A stretch of 64,000 nt of DNA, from positions 3,968,001-4,032,000 of the forward strand of contig OW121857.1 in assembly GCA_933228895.1 (NCBI GenBank). Reading direction: 5' to 3'. Source of the DNA: Platycnemis pennipes (taxonomy: Eukaryota; Arthropoda; Insecta; Odonata; Platycnemididae). A program made the translations under genes and the position numbers. Below the pieces are notes generated by a model. The model had not been told where the DNA came from and made no database searches. It worked only from the letters and a program-made list of their open reading frames with translations. Below, one piece after another: positions 44,721 through 56,743 of the stretch. Numbering within the stretch: the stretch's first letter is position 1; each line of letters begins with the position of its first letter.

Positions 44721-44742
44721 GCCGGAAGCCGGAAGCCGGAAG
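44721..44742 (+). repeat. Short tandem repeat (GCCGGAA)3
   Basis: Three copies of GCCGGAA followed by a G, in an otherwise AT-rich context. Confidence 0.9.
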
Positions 44743-45459
44743 AAATATTTTTTCATTTCTTGGCGTCCAATTACTTCAATTCTAAAGGAACTGACTGCCG
44801 TACCGTAAGAACTGTCACTAACTAACCACAAAGTCCACAATAGGTATTGATTACTTGGCAGTCATGAACCCTTATGGTAACCACGTCATCGATCATTAGG
44901 CGCCAGGGAAATGATAACCGAATAACTCTCGGAATCACCGAACTAAGCTCCGGCCGATTTCCGAACCCTACTTCGTAAGAGGCTTTTCTATAACCTTGAA
45001 GTCAAATCCAGTAACATGATTTTTTACGATCCCAACAAATTGGCGTAAATATAGCGACAAATAACCAACTTCACACCAATGATTGGATCGAAAGCTTGTG
45101 AGAACTCTCAGTGTATCTAAGGCCAGTGCAAATGGTACGATGCAAATACGTACCAGGACTTTGTCTTGGTAACGCGATATTCAGGCTAATTAAACAAGGT
45201 GTCCCCCCCCCCCTTCCTTGCTCAATGCGCCACCAATGCAAATGTACATGTCGTCTTCAAGAATATAGAGAGAAATTTCGGCAACCAAGGAACCATGAAA
45301 ATGCTCAAGATCCGATGGAATTGGCCCAGAGATATACAGGCCTCCCCTTCGTCGCCCAACCCTCTTCTCTCCCTATAGCCTCGCACAGTGCTCCATCCCC
45401 ACACTTACCTCCTCTACCCTCGAAGACGCGGATGACGGAAACTTGGCGTTTCTTTGAGA

Positions 45460-45998
45460 ATGGGGGCGTTTACTCGGAACCAAAATCGCAATTTTGTGCA
45501 CGAAATTGTTAGATGGAAACGAAAAATGAATTTTAGTGAAAAAATTAATCTTCTAACAACAATCATTCACTCATAATTCAAAAATTAAAATAAACAAAAG
45601 GTTACGCCCACCGAAAAAGCTGCTGTGATAGCATTGACGTCATCCACCTCAAGTCCTTGACTGCTTTTCGAGGAAGGGAAGGGAGTGGAGGGGGGTTATC
45701 AGAAGGTCTGCTCGCACAGATCCTGTCTCAATCGCTCCCATTGGCTGAGTCAGCTGTGCCCCCCCCCCCCTTTGCGATAAGGCGAAGTGGCTTCGCGGGC
45801 TCCGTTGTGATTGGACGAAGTCGGTATACGTCAGAGGTTGCACCACACCCACTTTTCCGAAAGGGTTAAAAACATCAGTTTTTCGCCGCTTATAACTCGC
45901 GAAATAATTGACGGATGAAAAAAAGGAATATACGGGTCTTTTTATTTCACAAACTCTATCATATTCGGCAATTAAAAAAATATGGTAAACGATACCAT
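45460..45998 (-). mobile_element. ~530-bp TIR element, copy B
   Basis: Minus orientation relative to copy A. It begins ATGGGGGCGTTTACTCGG and ends GGTAAACGATACCAT, with all internal landmarks present. A run of about ten Cs interrupts the middle (CAGCTGTGCCCC...TTTGCG). The right end has ATACCAT where other copies have ACCCCAT. Confidence 0.85.
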
Positions 45999-46884
45999 TG
46001 CAGAAACATTTTCGGCAGTAAAAAACTCGAGGAGCACGTGTTCATAAAAGAGCACAAAACTCAAAAGCTCACCTTTTGTACACGGACACGCTCTCCCATA
46101 TCTTATCAATATTTTTATTTACTGTTGGTATGTTTACACGGCTAGCGAAAGATCAAGGAAACGTCTTAAGACCTACAAGTTCAATCGAAAAGTAAGAAAA
46201 ACAAGATTTTCTAGTGAGCATTGAGGACGCCCCATTTTTGGGGAATTTAAATGAACTTGAGGAAATTCCCTTTTCCGTTCCCTGCCGTCACCACTTCCTT
46301 CCACCGCAACTCCTTCAACTTCCCTCCTTTTCACTCCCTCCCCCTCTCTTCCCCCCCCCCTCTACACGTCCCCCTCTTTCCCAGCTGAGGACTTCCCGCT
46401 GCCGTCATCTAATCCCGGATTTGTTTGAACAAGCGTGGAGGGGAGGCGCCGAAAGTTGGGAGGGGATTAGCTCCGGGGGGATGCTGCGGAGAGGACGGAA
46501 GTGAACGGAGGGTGGGTGGCAGGGGTTGCCGAGAATTAGCGAGGGAAGGAGCCGATCTCGATACCAAACGTGGCCTCCTATTGTATGCAAACAAGGATGA
46601 GCCATTAATCGCATTGCTCGAGCAGCTCACGCGCGGAGCTAAGAATGGAGTCACTCGGGGGAGACTGCTTGCGCGAGATAACATGTTCCGATCCACCAAT
46701 TACGTGGCCCGATGGGCGAGAAGCATGGGTGAGCATTAGAAGAACACCCCTCTCACAGACAGGCAGGAAAAAGAGCGAACGGAATTGCGATAACAGGGAG
46801 TACGCTACAGTAAGTAAGCAGCATTGACGAATTGTCACCCGTTTTATCAGTAGCCAAGGAGTTTAAAAAATAGGTCTAAAGTAC
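45999..46884. other. No recognised feature
   Basis: Contains a CT-rich stretch (46260-46390) and a moderately GC-rich stretch (46430-46560) with chance frames on both strands. No domain was recognised. Confidence 0.4.
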
Positions 46885-47310
46885 TGAATGTTTCTTTGCG
46901 GCAGTGAACCATGGACGATGACAGCAGCGGAGAAGAAAACGGAAGCATTTGAAATGTGGTGCTACAGAAGAATGCTGAAGATTAAATGGATCGACCGAGT
47001 AAGTAACGAGGAAGTGCTAAGAAGAGTAGGTGAAAAGAGAAGTCTGCTGAAAACTAAAAAGTATAAGGGACAACTTAATCTGCCATATCTTGAGTCATGA
47101 TGGCTTAATGAAGACTATCGTCGAGGGAAAAGTGAACGGGAAGATTGGAAAAGGCAGGCCTCGTATGAGATACATGGAACAGGTTGTGAAGGATGTAAAA
47201 GAGAAGAATTACGTCACAATGAAAAGGTTGGCCGATAGAAGAATCCAGTGGAAAGCTGCGTCAAACCAATCCTAGGATTGTTGACCAATGATGATGATGA
47301 TGATGATGAT
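46885..47310 (+). mobile_element. RTE-like LINE, 3' region with (GAT)n tail
   Basis: Translated blocks are MFLCGSEPWTMTAAEKKTEA, FEMWCYRRMLKIKWIDRVSN, VLRRVGEKRSLLK and, after a frameshift near 47090, HDGLMKTIVEGKVNGKIGKG, RPRMRYMEQVVKDVKEKNYV and RLADRRIQWKAASNQS. The 3' end is CCTAGGATTGTTGACCAATG followed by (ATG)n. It is closely related to the 27 kb copy and 5'-truncated. Its tail is immediately followed by the L2-X chimera. Confidence 0.88.
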
Positions 47311-47849
47311 CATTATCAGAGCGTAGGTTGAAGTACAGATTAAATCACACAGATTACAGATTATGACGGTTGAATGGATGTATCTATTCGCTTACTAAAG
47401 TGGCTTAAGCCTCGAGAATGAGAGACACAAAAGTCAATTAAGCAGATGAAGAATTCACTGGCGTCTCCATGGGAGCGAACAATCCATTGCAACTGTGTTC
47501 GGATGTCTGTCCACCACACTCGATTCGCCAGGGAAACATAAAGCATGGTGATTTGGTAGTCCCTGACAAATACCCCCGAGGTGGCTTGCTGGGTACTCGG
47601 TGGATGTAAACTGGTATTTTGTGGCAAAGCCGACACTGATATTTTGGGGTGGGATCATTTCTTTCCATCACCACAAATTAAACTCTTCATTCCGGACCAA
47701 GATTGAGTCTCTGCAAAAATATCAGCGATTACAACAGACAAGTTAAAGGTTTGCTAACGTGACTGTGACAATCTGAATGAGTGCATGCATTCTAAGTGTC
47801 TTCGGAAAAGTACCGAGTGTAAGAGGGGAATGAAAGGTGAAACGCCAAC
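47311..47849 (+). mobile_element. L2-X chimera, copy 2
   Basis: It starts within the L2 SLSERRLKYRLN codons (ATTATCAGAGCGTAGG) and passes at about 47344 into block X, exactly as at 15929/15930. It ends GGTGAAACGC like copy 1. It is flanked by RTE tail sequence on both sides (CAATCCTAGGATTGTTGACC and GATGATGATGA), so it sits inside, or duplicates, an RTE 3' end. Confidence 0.85.
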
Positions 47850-47885
47850 AATCCTAGGATTGTTGACCAATGATGATGATGAAAG
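47850..47885 (+). repeat. Second copy of RTE 3' tail
   Basis: Repeats about 34 bp of the RTE end at 47266-47300 with no RTE coding sequence before it. It is either a long target-site duplication from the L2-X insertion or a tail-only RTE insertion. Confidence 0.8.
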
Positions 47886-50307
47886 TACTGAATAACGAAA
47901 TAAGAAAAAAAGGGGATACCCCACTCCAGGTTGTAACTAAATATATATTTCTCCTATTGATAATATTCTAATTCATACAGATTATATTCATCATAAGTTT
48001 TCCGCAAAACCATTCACGTATAAAATTTTGGAAGACCTAGAGGGGGGAGAACACTCAAATATTCTACGAGAAAAGATAGCCCCAGATGCCCCAGATTGAT
48101 GAAATAAAGCATCAGATATTTAATAAAAGAAAAACTCACTCTTGGTCCTTAAAAGCCGAGTCAACAAGTATTGACGGCAGTCCCTTGAACGCAGGAAGAT
48201 AGCAAAGGGAATTAAATTTTCTCTGGCTTCGACTCAACTCAAAAGTCATATATAAGTCACCACTTGTATGCATCATTTATCAGGGTTCCACGAAATTTGG
48301 GCGTCCCCTTTTTGCGTGGATAATGTGTTGGGAAACTTCTTAAAAATGCTTTGATGTAAATAAACTTATTTACCAAGTCAAGATCTTCCTTGATTGCATG
48401 AGTTTTCCATCTGATTACCGCTATCATAGAGACACGACCTCGTGGAAAACGTTTTTGCTGCACCACGAAAAAATTAGTGAGCATTAAGTATTTCCTTGAA
48501 TTTTTATCTAAATATTGATGAAAAATAGCTGAAATATTGGAGGTGTTCTCATCATCCTTGCTAGCGTTTGTGGCTCGAGAATAAATAAACCCTTACAATA
48601 TCTTTTAAGGAAAAACCCTTTTAATATATTTTCCGCTAAAGTTCCCGGCTATAAATTCTCTTTGGCTGGTATTTGTCTCTTCCAACAGCCTAATTTCCTT
48701 CGAAATATCCTAAGTATAGTGTATTTTCGTACCAAATTCTGATCAAGAGAATAATGTGTCTAGATGCCCTGCAACCTTCTCCGTTTATCAACCATGCTCG
48801 CATATTTTATGGGAAAAAATCCCTCAATTTTCATTCTTTTAATTCACGACTTTCACATTCCGCTACCCACGCAATTGGTTCATAAGAAGTTCTAAGAACA
48901 AAGTGAACTCCATTTATGGACACTCACTAAGCGGTTCGTTACCCGATTCCTTCATAATTTCTCCGATATGTCTACAGCATGCTCCTGAATTTGCTTTTTA
49001 ACTGCTTCCTTTGCACGTATGCTATATGGAGCCGTCAGTGTTAGGGAAATCTGTCTCAATGGTCTATTGACTCATACTTAAGGTGTACGAGACACACACA
49101 TCGTCCTACTCATCAAAGAGTCACATCCAAGAGTACCACCATTAACTTCTTCCGCTCCACTGTGTGAAACAACTTCTCCGCTTCTTAATTACAACTTTCG
49201 CTTTATGGTTCCCCCTGATTTCTGCTTTTCCTATCTCTGGGTACAAAATGAATTTGAGTTATGATTTGAGTTTACGTAGCCGGCAAAAGCTTCGAATTAT
49301 ATTTACAAAATGTATTTATCAACCGATCTACGGATTCATTTCCACTACCTTCGCTTTTTTTGGTCTCACTGCACCACTTTTCAATCCCGCATTTCAATAT
49401 TCCTGAATCCTTAACAATGGAAAATTCATTTTATTAATGCACGCGTATGCACCTCTTATCACTCTAAACTTATTCCTCAACAATTCATCCCCTGACAAAA
49501 ATGTCATTCCATTTCCTACAGTTGGAACTGGAACTTCCACCCTCAAGTGAATTCCTTGAAGACAAGGAAGGACCTCCCAAGGGACGGTTTAAAAGCACGC
49601 AATATTCTTGTCGGCAACATCAAAGCGAAAATACATTTCATCCAAAGGTAACTACTCTAAAAAAACAGCTAAATCTCAAGCACGTATACGTTAGAGAAGG
49701 GCCGTTAAGAGACTAAGGGCGAGATAACATATATCAGTTGCTGATGTTGGGAATGGCAGATCCCTATTCTGTAAGTACCTCACTCTCCGTTTTTCCAACC
49801 ATAGCCCTGATGCATTAAAACCAACCACTCAGCCACTATTGATGAAAGAAGCATAATTGGCTTAGAGAAACATTTTTCTTGTGTTAAAAGCAATGGCAAC
49901 TGAGAACTGAGTAGTAATAAGCACGAGGTTGAATATAGGCTGGCCGCTCGCAAACACTTTATTTCCAATCAAAACTTTCACTGAGGAGGCATCAGCGGAC
50001 CTTCCAGCCTCTTCCTCGAGGAAAAACAAGATGAAGGAAGAATCCTGCAGAGGAGGAGGAGGAGAGTCGGCTCGAGGAGTCGAGAGGAGTCTCATCTCCC
50101 TTGGGAGAGGGAGAGAGAGGGAAGGGGGACTGCAAAGGGGACGACGACGCTGCCCCAGATTTCGGACCACGAGTAGTGCCAGAGGAGACGCAAGAAGGAA
50201 AGGGGGCGTGATCTGGAGGTGACCTTGGAACGTTTTCCCCTTGGTCGCACTTCTTGAAAGAGCTGTGAATAGAGAACAATGCTTGGCGGTACGCAGATCA
50301 AGAAGCA
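47886..50307. other. No recognised gene
   Basis: AT-rich up to about 49960. A GA-rich purine tract at 50030-50180 gives long chance frames on both strands (up to 148 codons), and no conserved motif was seen in them. Confidence 0.45.
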
Positions 50308-50830
50308 ATGGGGTCGTCTGCCATATTTTTTTATTTCCGAATATAATAGAGTTTGTAAAATAAAGAGATCCGTATTTTTCCGTTTTTTTAATCCGTCAAT
50401 TATTTCTCGAGTTATAAGCGGCGAAAAACCAATGTTTTTAACCATTTCGGAAAAGTGGGCGTGGTGCAGCCTCTGACGCATAACGACATCGTCCAATCAC
50501 AGCTGAGCCCGCGAAGCTACTTCTTCGCCTTATCACAAAGGGGGGGGGGCAAAGTTGACTCTGCCAATAGGAACAGGATCTGAGCGAGCAGACCTTCCGA
50601 GAACCCCTCTCCACTCCCTTCCCTTCCCCTAAAAGCAGTCAAGGACGGGAGGAAAATGACGTCAATGTTATCACAGCAGCTTTTTCGGTGGGCGTCACCT
50701 TTTGCTTATTTTAATTTTTGATTTACGAGTGAATGGTTGTGGCTAGAAGATTAATTTTTTCACTTAAGTTCTTTTTTCGTTTCCATCTAACAATTTTGTG
50801 CAAAAAATTGCTATTTCGGTTCCGAGTAAT
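50308..50830 (+). mobile_element. ~530-bp TIR element, copy C
   Basis: Plus orientation, beginning ATGGGGTCGTCTGCCAT. All internal landmarks are present. The right terminus breaks off at CCGAGTAATC, before the GCCCCCAT end, so one TIR is missing or mutated. Confidence 0.85.
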
Positions 50831-51106
50831 CAAATTTTTGCATTTTTAAACAATTTAAGATTAAAATCCAAAAAGCCGTAACCATAAGGGGGCAAAGGAA
50901 TAAAAAAGGGGGGAAGGAAGGAGTAGTGTATATAAAGTAAGGGAGCTCTCAATCACACAATACATAATAAAGCATACGGAGAAACTGAAAGTGGCAGTAA
51001 ATGATACCATCTCGCACTCACTCACAATATTACAAACAACCGTCACGCTCAAAATTAAGGGAATCACGGTAAAAATAAAAAGGAACAGTGACTCACACAA
51101 TCACTC

Positions 51107-51433
51107 AGGTTTGTATACAAAATACAGTCACCTTCGGGAGTTCAATCACACACACAAGCAGGGTTTGCGAGGATTTCTGCAACGCCAGTGACCCTTCATG
51201 CACACAAGATAAGAATGAAAATAAAAGTGGGGGAAAAAGGAAAACAAATAACTGAAATAAATAAAATAAAATTGATAATAACTTTCAAGCATTCATTCAC
51301 GTGGGTTTGCATATACAATACACAGTCACCCTCGTGATTCTCATTCACACATTCAGGGTTCAGGGACTTATTTCACAAGCACGCACTCGGGTTTGTACAA
51401 TCAAAACGTACAGTCACCCTCGTGAATCACTTT
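51107..51433 (+). repeat. Degenerate tandem repeat with CAGTCACC(C/T)TCG core
   Basis: Three units (around 51107, 51301 and 51388) share a GGTTTG..ATA.A element followed by CAGTCACCYTCGKGA and then CA-rich sequence. Spacing is irregular (about 194 and 87 bp). Non-coding. Confidence 0.6.
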
Positions 51434-51684
51434 TGGCGCGTAATCAATTTTTTGTAACATGAGCACAACCGTGCTTCAAGCCATAATGATGGCTACACAT
51501 GAACTGAACAAGGAAACGGTTGCTTTCTTGCCTTTTTTAGGATTTATTGATCGCCCTTCGATATATCTCCGGCTTTGCCCCTTCTGATAGATAAATAGGG
51601 GTCTTCTTTATTGGGGCTAGATTGAGGTTGAAGAAAGTTCCTCTTCCATTTAACCCCTCGTCAATGCATGTAACATGATATACA

Positions 51685-52616
51685 TAGCTGGGAAGAAAAA
51701 AATTAATCCATTAATCGTTAATTAACGAAGTTAACATACTGATTAACGATTTAACTTTTGAGGTAAATCCAATAACTATTAACGGTCTTATTAACTTACG
51801 TTTACTTTTAATAACCTTAATTTAAGTCCGTTGCTTTTGCTCAGAGCCATCTGGATTGCCATGTAATAACTTGGGGAAGGAGTAGTATTGAGAATGCAGT
51901 CTAGAGAACTCAGCGTTTGTGCTGCAATTAGTCTTTTACAGACAAAATTTACACAGTCAAGGCTCACGTTACCACTCTAAACAATCTTAAACAACACATG
52001 AAGAGAACACATCAATCTAAATACGTTCAATTTGAAGAAAAAGTAAAGGCAGGATCAACTCGCGAGAAAACGAAAACCAAGTCTAAGACTTCAAGAGCTG
52101 TGGATTCTTCTTATGTCAATAGGACTGGCAATAGTTTTTTCACCATTGAATGGGAAAAAACTACGCCAAAAAATATTGGTGAATCTTTTGGTATCGCAGC
52201 TACCGGTAGCGGCGTATCGCAAGGTTTCATTTCCACAATCAAATACAAACTGCGCCAGGTCCAACTTTACTGACGGAAACAGTATATTAATATGAAACTC
52301 CATGCCTCATGTATATAACTCTACATTACCTAAGCTATACTGTTTATGATATTCTTATTACATTGATTAACATTAGAAATACCTAAATGTTAGTTAAGTG
52401 GCATGTAATTCAAAATTGCCTACAATTTCAAATAGATTTTTAGCCACAAAATTGGAGCTTCGTCTTTCCATTTTGTAGATTTTTAACTTTAACGGATAAC
52501 TTTAACTCGTGTTAAATTTTCATAAAGATAACGATTTAACGATTAACGAAGTTAACTTTTTCTGTAGATTTTAATACATTAATGAAGTTAATTTTTGGAT
52601 TAACTCTGCCCAGCTA
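51685..52616 (+). mobile_element. hAT-like DNA transposon remnant
   Basis: The ends read TAGCTGGGAAGA on the left and, reverse-complemented, TAGCTGGGCAGA on the right. They are followed inward by AT-rich sub-terminal repeats of TTAATCC, TTAACGA and GTTAACTT. Inside, a frame at 51955-52273 reads AHVTTLNNLKQHMKRTHQSK, which is the C-terminal half of a BED zinc finger, a domain typical of hAT transposases. The rest of the transposase is deleted. No clear 8-bp target duplication is visible. Confidence 0.6.
51955..52273 (+). pseudogene. hAT transposase N-terminal (BED finger) remnant
   Basis: About 105 codons are open, in frame through the ATG at 51998. The L.NL..H....H spacing of NLKQHMKRTH fits the second half of a BED finger; the preceding Cys pair is not found in frame. 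Downstream residues are basic and polar (KVKAGSTREKTKTKSK) and then unrecognisable. The catalytic RNase H-like region and dimerisation domain are absent. Confidence 0.5.
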
Positions 52617-52831
52617 TGGGTGGCATACATATGTGAACACTGTTATGTACACTTGAAATTATATAAAATTACAGTTAAAAAAATATGTCATCAACAAGAT
52701 GCATAGGATAATATCAGATAAAATAAGATATGCGTAACATGGTATGCACAGCTGTAAGACAAAAGGGGAGGATTTTGGCTGATGTCTGATTTTGGCTGAT
52801 GCGGCTGCGTCGAGAGAGAGGAACAACGCAT

Positions 52832-53356
52832 TACCTCATTAGCGTAACCAGTCTATTAAATTGGGAATCATTGTCAGACCGCTGGTTGAAATTTAGACTT
52901 AATCTCTTAAACAAATTCCAAGACCATAATGACCAGACACCACTGATGATGTTAAAAATGAATTGCGGACCCCAACTTACTATGGTAGACTGGACCATAA
53001 TCACAAAATTAGAGAAATTGATTGCCGAACTGACAGATTCAAAATGTCCTTTTTTCCTCGTACAATTAGGAATATGAATAACGGTAAATATATCCAATAC
53101 GAGTGTAGCAATGGATAACATTGATAGCTACATTTTGGTATAAAGACTTGAAGCTAACCCAACTTAGAGCATGTTTTTGCATGTTTGCTTTGCTATTTTT
53201 ATCTTTTTTTAAATAGTGTAGTTTTGAACTGTACCTATATAAATACTAATCCTTTTTTATGCATGATATGTAGTGTATGTTTGGTGAGAATTCACCCCCT
53301 GCCACACACCTTTATGGTGGCTTGCAGGGTATTATGTAGATGTAGATGTAGATTCT
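52832..53356 (+). mobile_element. L2/CR1-like LINE subfamily 2, 5'-truncated, with 3' tail
   Basis: The C-terminal coding remnant has ISVTSLLNWESLSDRWLKFR, LIAELTDSKCPFFL (with shifts) and TIRNMNN. The 3' UTR ends with CACCCCCTGCCACACACCTT, TGGTGGCTTGCAGGG and a GTAGATGTAGATGTAGAT tail. It is similar to the 11800 copy and to the 30664/32806 copy. Confidence 0.88.
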
Positions 53357-53963
53357 GCCTGTCATTTGTCCGTCACGTGACTCCTTCGCTACGGATTGTC
53401 ACCTATACCACGGTTTACCACCGTCATATGTTTTGGTGCGTTGCAGCTGGTGCTGCCGGTGACATGAAAACAGGGCATTTTCCTGACGCACCACGCAGCG
53501 GCAACGCAACGCAAAAACGGCAAAATGGAAACGTAGCTTTAGGCGACGATGTCGTAAAGCAGCCAATGACATCGTGGAATTAAGCGACCGGGAATAAACG
53601 GCGGTCCATATATCCCCACATTATTATGAACAATAGAAAACCTGTACCATTTGATACATAATAAAGACACTAAAATTAAAATGGGCAATTTTAACGTATT
53701 AACTGACTCGAGTAGAGAAGTTAGGGCCGTGATAAAACTCGGAGTGTGGGAAAAATAAAAGAGAGATCGACTTGTAGATTTCTGTGAGATGAATGAGATA
53801 TCAGAAATGAAGCTAGAAACGAGAGCGCAAGAGGAGAATGTTCAGCTGGGAAGCAATCAATGAACGCAGATTCGAAATAGATTTTACACCGGCAAAACGG
53901 AATTACAACGGAATCTTAAAATGCTGGTGGAATTATCAATATGTACTTGAAAAGTACCAAAAG

Positions 53964-54258
53964 GAAAGGTTTGCTCGCACAGATCCTGTCACAATCGCTC
54001 CCATTGGGAGAGCCAGCTATGTCCCCCTCATTGCTCTAAGGCGAAGTAGCTTCGCGGGCTCAGTTGTGATTGGACGAAGTCGTTACACGTCATAGGTTGC
54101 ATCACGCTCACTTTTCCGAACGGATTAAAAACATCAGTTTTTCGCCGCTTATAACTCGAGAAATAATTGACGGATCAAAAAACGGTAAAATACGCGTCTT
54201 TTTATTTTACAAACTCTAAAAGATTCGGCAATACAAAAATATGGTAAACGACCCCATT
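53964..54258 (-). mobile_element. ~530-bp TIR element, copy D (half)
   Basis: Covers only the half from GCTCGCACAGATCCTGTC to GGTAAACGACCCCATT. The other half (TTTACTCGGAACC end) is missing. It is otherwise close to copies B and E. Confidence 0.8.
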
Positions 54259-55019
54259 CCATCTACATACATCTTCCGAATACTCTGAAAGGCAGGTGGG
54301 GGATGTACAGCAGGGGATGATTGCCATTCGCAAGCAATCGGCTCATGCACTCCGCAGCGCATTGAGAGGTGAATAATCCATAGTGTGATGTTCCTTCCCA
54401 ACCTCCGCCACTTGCCCCCTCTCCACTCACTTCTGGGAGGAACGCCAAATATCAACGGAGAAATCCTGAGGGCCGGTGAGAGAGGGCGGGGGGGGGGGCT
54501 TTCGGAAGGGCATCCGGGGGAGCACAAAGGTGAAGGACGTCTCAAGAAGGAAGGGGTGTGGCAGGGGGTGTGCACCCACGGGGAGTGAGATAAGGTCGAG
54601 AAAGGAGGCGAGGGTGTGTGAGGCGACTCGATCGCCATCGACCGAAGCACCGGGGCATCGGCAAATCAGCCAGCGAGGGCACCGCTCTCGAGCAGAGCAA
54701 GACGAATGCTATTTAAGGATGTTCCACCGTCACTCCGCGATTCAAAATCCCGTAAAAGAGCTATTTGTTTTTTATTGAATAAATACCGATCCAGAAAAAC
54801 ACCTTTGTTTTTTATTGTTTTGCGCGTTGTACTTGCATTCTACTTTTTACAAGCTCTTTTAACTCATTTTGACTTCGAGGTTGGTTGGTTGGTTATTTAG
54901 GGGTGGCGACCGACATCTGAGGTCATTTGCGCCATAGGGGATAGGTGGGTAATTGGGTAGGAGTTTTTAGGGAACGGAGGAAGGGTGGAGAGATACCCTG
55001 CGTCGGCATTAGCCTACTA

Positions 55020-56743
55020 GTTTTTGTTCCAATAACTTGCGATTTTGATATAAGGAAGCCAGATCTATTAGTAACAGTTTGCAGAAAACAAATTGTTTAT
55101 ACAACTAAAATTGATGGATTTTTTGTAAACAACGCAAACCTCTGTCTGCTAACTTCGAAACCAATTGGTCAATTGAAAATTGATTGGTACTGTTGTATGC
55201 CGTAGAATGAAAGTAATGCAGGTACGTAGAGCATACACGTTAAATGTCAGCAGTATATTAAATATCGTTTGATAATTATTTTTGTGTGTCGCTTTTTCTC
55301 TGCCTAGCAAGGCAGGGCAAAACAAAGCAACAGAAAAGAGAAAGTCTCTCGAAGCCGTGCGCAGTTGCCACATCGTGTATCGTGACGCACAGTACCCTGG
55401 CAGTATATGAATCATCCACTGGTTGCTTCAAAACGTTTGCTTTATGTATGATTAGACTATTGTAAGTGCAGATTCCTTCGGTGCACCATGCGTCCAAGAA
55501 CGGGTTTTTCGGAGACGGAAGTCCAAATGGTTTTTTGAGTGCCATTTGCTTTTTTCGCTGCGAAGCAGAAAAAAGTATGGACCAACGCTATCCCGTGTAT
55601 CAAACTGTGTCTGATTGCCGTGGTATCATCTTGACATCGGTGAAAAGAGTTGCCGCCAAACAAAAGGATTGTGACAAGGAGAATTCAAGTAGTGACCATC
55701 CTACGGCACAGAAGAGGCTTCGTGTGTTGGGAAGGCCGGAGATCTTCATCGACGATTTCACGATCGGTGTAATAAGGAGGGCAGTGCACGGGTTCTATTT
55801 GAGGAATATGTTTCCAACATTACGCAGGTTGATGGATCACTTGTTAGAGAATGTACCCGATTGCCCACGTTTCTCTCTCCCAAAGTTAAGGTCCATTCTG
55901 TTAGACATGGGATTTAAGTATAAAAAGTTGAGCAAGAAGCCAGTGATGATGGGTGGTCCAAAACCCACATGAAAAATGCTGATGGGAATTAATTCAAATA
56001 GTTACTGGCAATTATCTTCCGAAAGAATTCGAAATTATGGCTTAGACGTTACGCCGCAGAAAAGCATGTTGATGAAAGCTCACCCCAACCTAACATCTTG
56101 TAGTTTACCTGAAGGGAGCAACACAGATACTTCGAACGTGCCGGTTATTTAAAGGAAGCGCGCCGACTGCCGAGTCGGTGGCAACCAGGCGCCTCTTTTC
56201 TCCTCCCTCTCCCACGACGGAGCTGCCGGTACGCGTATAAAAACATCTAGATAAATAATAAGCGATATTTTCCTTATTAGTGATATTTAATATAGATGTT
56301 ATTAGTACCAGCATTGCATTCATCGTACTGCATACAACAGTACCAATCAATTTTCCATTGACCGAATGGTTTCGAAGTTAGCAGAGGCTTGCGTTGTTTA
56401 CAACAAATCCATCAATTTTAGTGGTATAAACAATTTGTTTTCTGCAAACTGTTGCTATTAGATTTGGCTTCCTTATATGAAAATCACAAGTTATTGGTAC
56501 AAAAACTACGGGAATGCCAATCGCTCAAAGTTGGGCAACTTGATTTTACGCGCAAAAAACGGGTACTTTTTTGAGAAAAAATTAAGTACAGGAAATACTA
56601 TGGAGCCGAAGATTTTTTGAAGTAAATGATCCAACGTAGAAATAAACTCTCTCTCGTATGCTTTTTGTTGCATTGAAATTGATCGCTTCGTTTAGACGAC
56701 AGAGCTCCTAAAACTCGGGTGTCTTGCTTTTTTTTACAGACAG
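55020..56743 (+). mobile_element. Tc1/mariner-related element, deleted transposase
   Basis: A 1724-bp insertion in the SINE with TA on both sides (55018-55019 and 56744-56745). It contains inverted arms of ~200 bp (55018-55228 and 56305-56508; GATATAAGGAAGCCAGAT, AAATTGATGG...AAACAACGCAA). The right side extends a further 235 bp beyond the arm to CTGTCTGTAAAAAAAAGC (reverse complement). The left side starts directly at GTTTTTGTTCCAA, so the left outer part is missing or the ends are asymmetrical. A related right end is present at 59978-60490. Confidence 0.7.
55466..55972 (+). pseudogene. Tc1/mariner-type transposase N-terminal region
   Basis: A 169-codon frame. The recognisable part starts near AICFFRCEAEKS and continues VYQTVSDCRGIILTSVKRVA (helix-turn-helix-like) and RPEIFIDDFTIGVIRRAVHG. 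It then runs through FYLRNMFPTLRRLMDHLL, FSLPKLRSILLDMGFKYKKL. This is the N-terminal DNA-binding layout of a widespread insect IS630/Tc1/mariner-type transposase (F..IR..VH.FY....PT...L......LR..L..MGFKYKK). The DDE catalytic domain should follow but is absent; after 55972 the sequence is unrelated. The true start is unknown; upstream residues of the frame look unlike the family. Confidence 0.65.

Noticed and set aside
47285..47310. (GAT)n microsatellite as an independent repeat
   Set aside because: It is the 3' tail of the RTE-like copy at 46885-47310.
49862..50496. Frames of 134-148 codons on the minus strand
   Set aside because: They cross a GA-rich tract and run into copy C of the ~530-bp element; no conserved motif and no coherent start.
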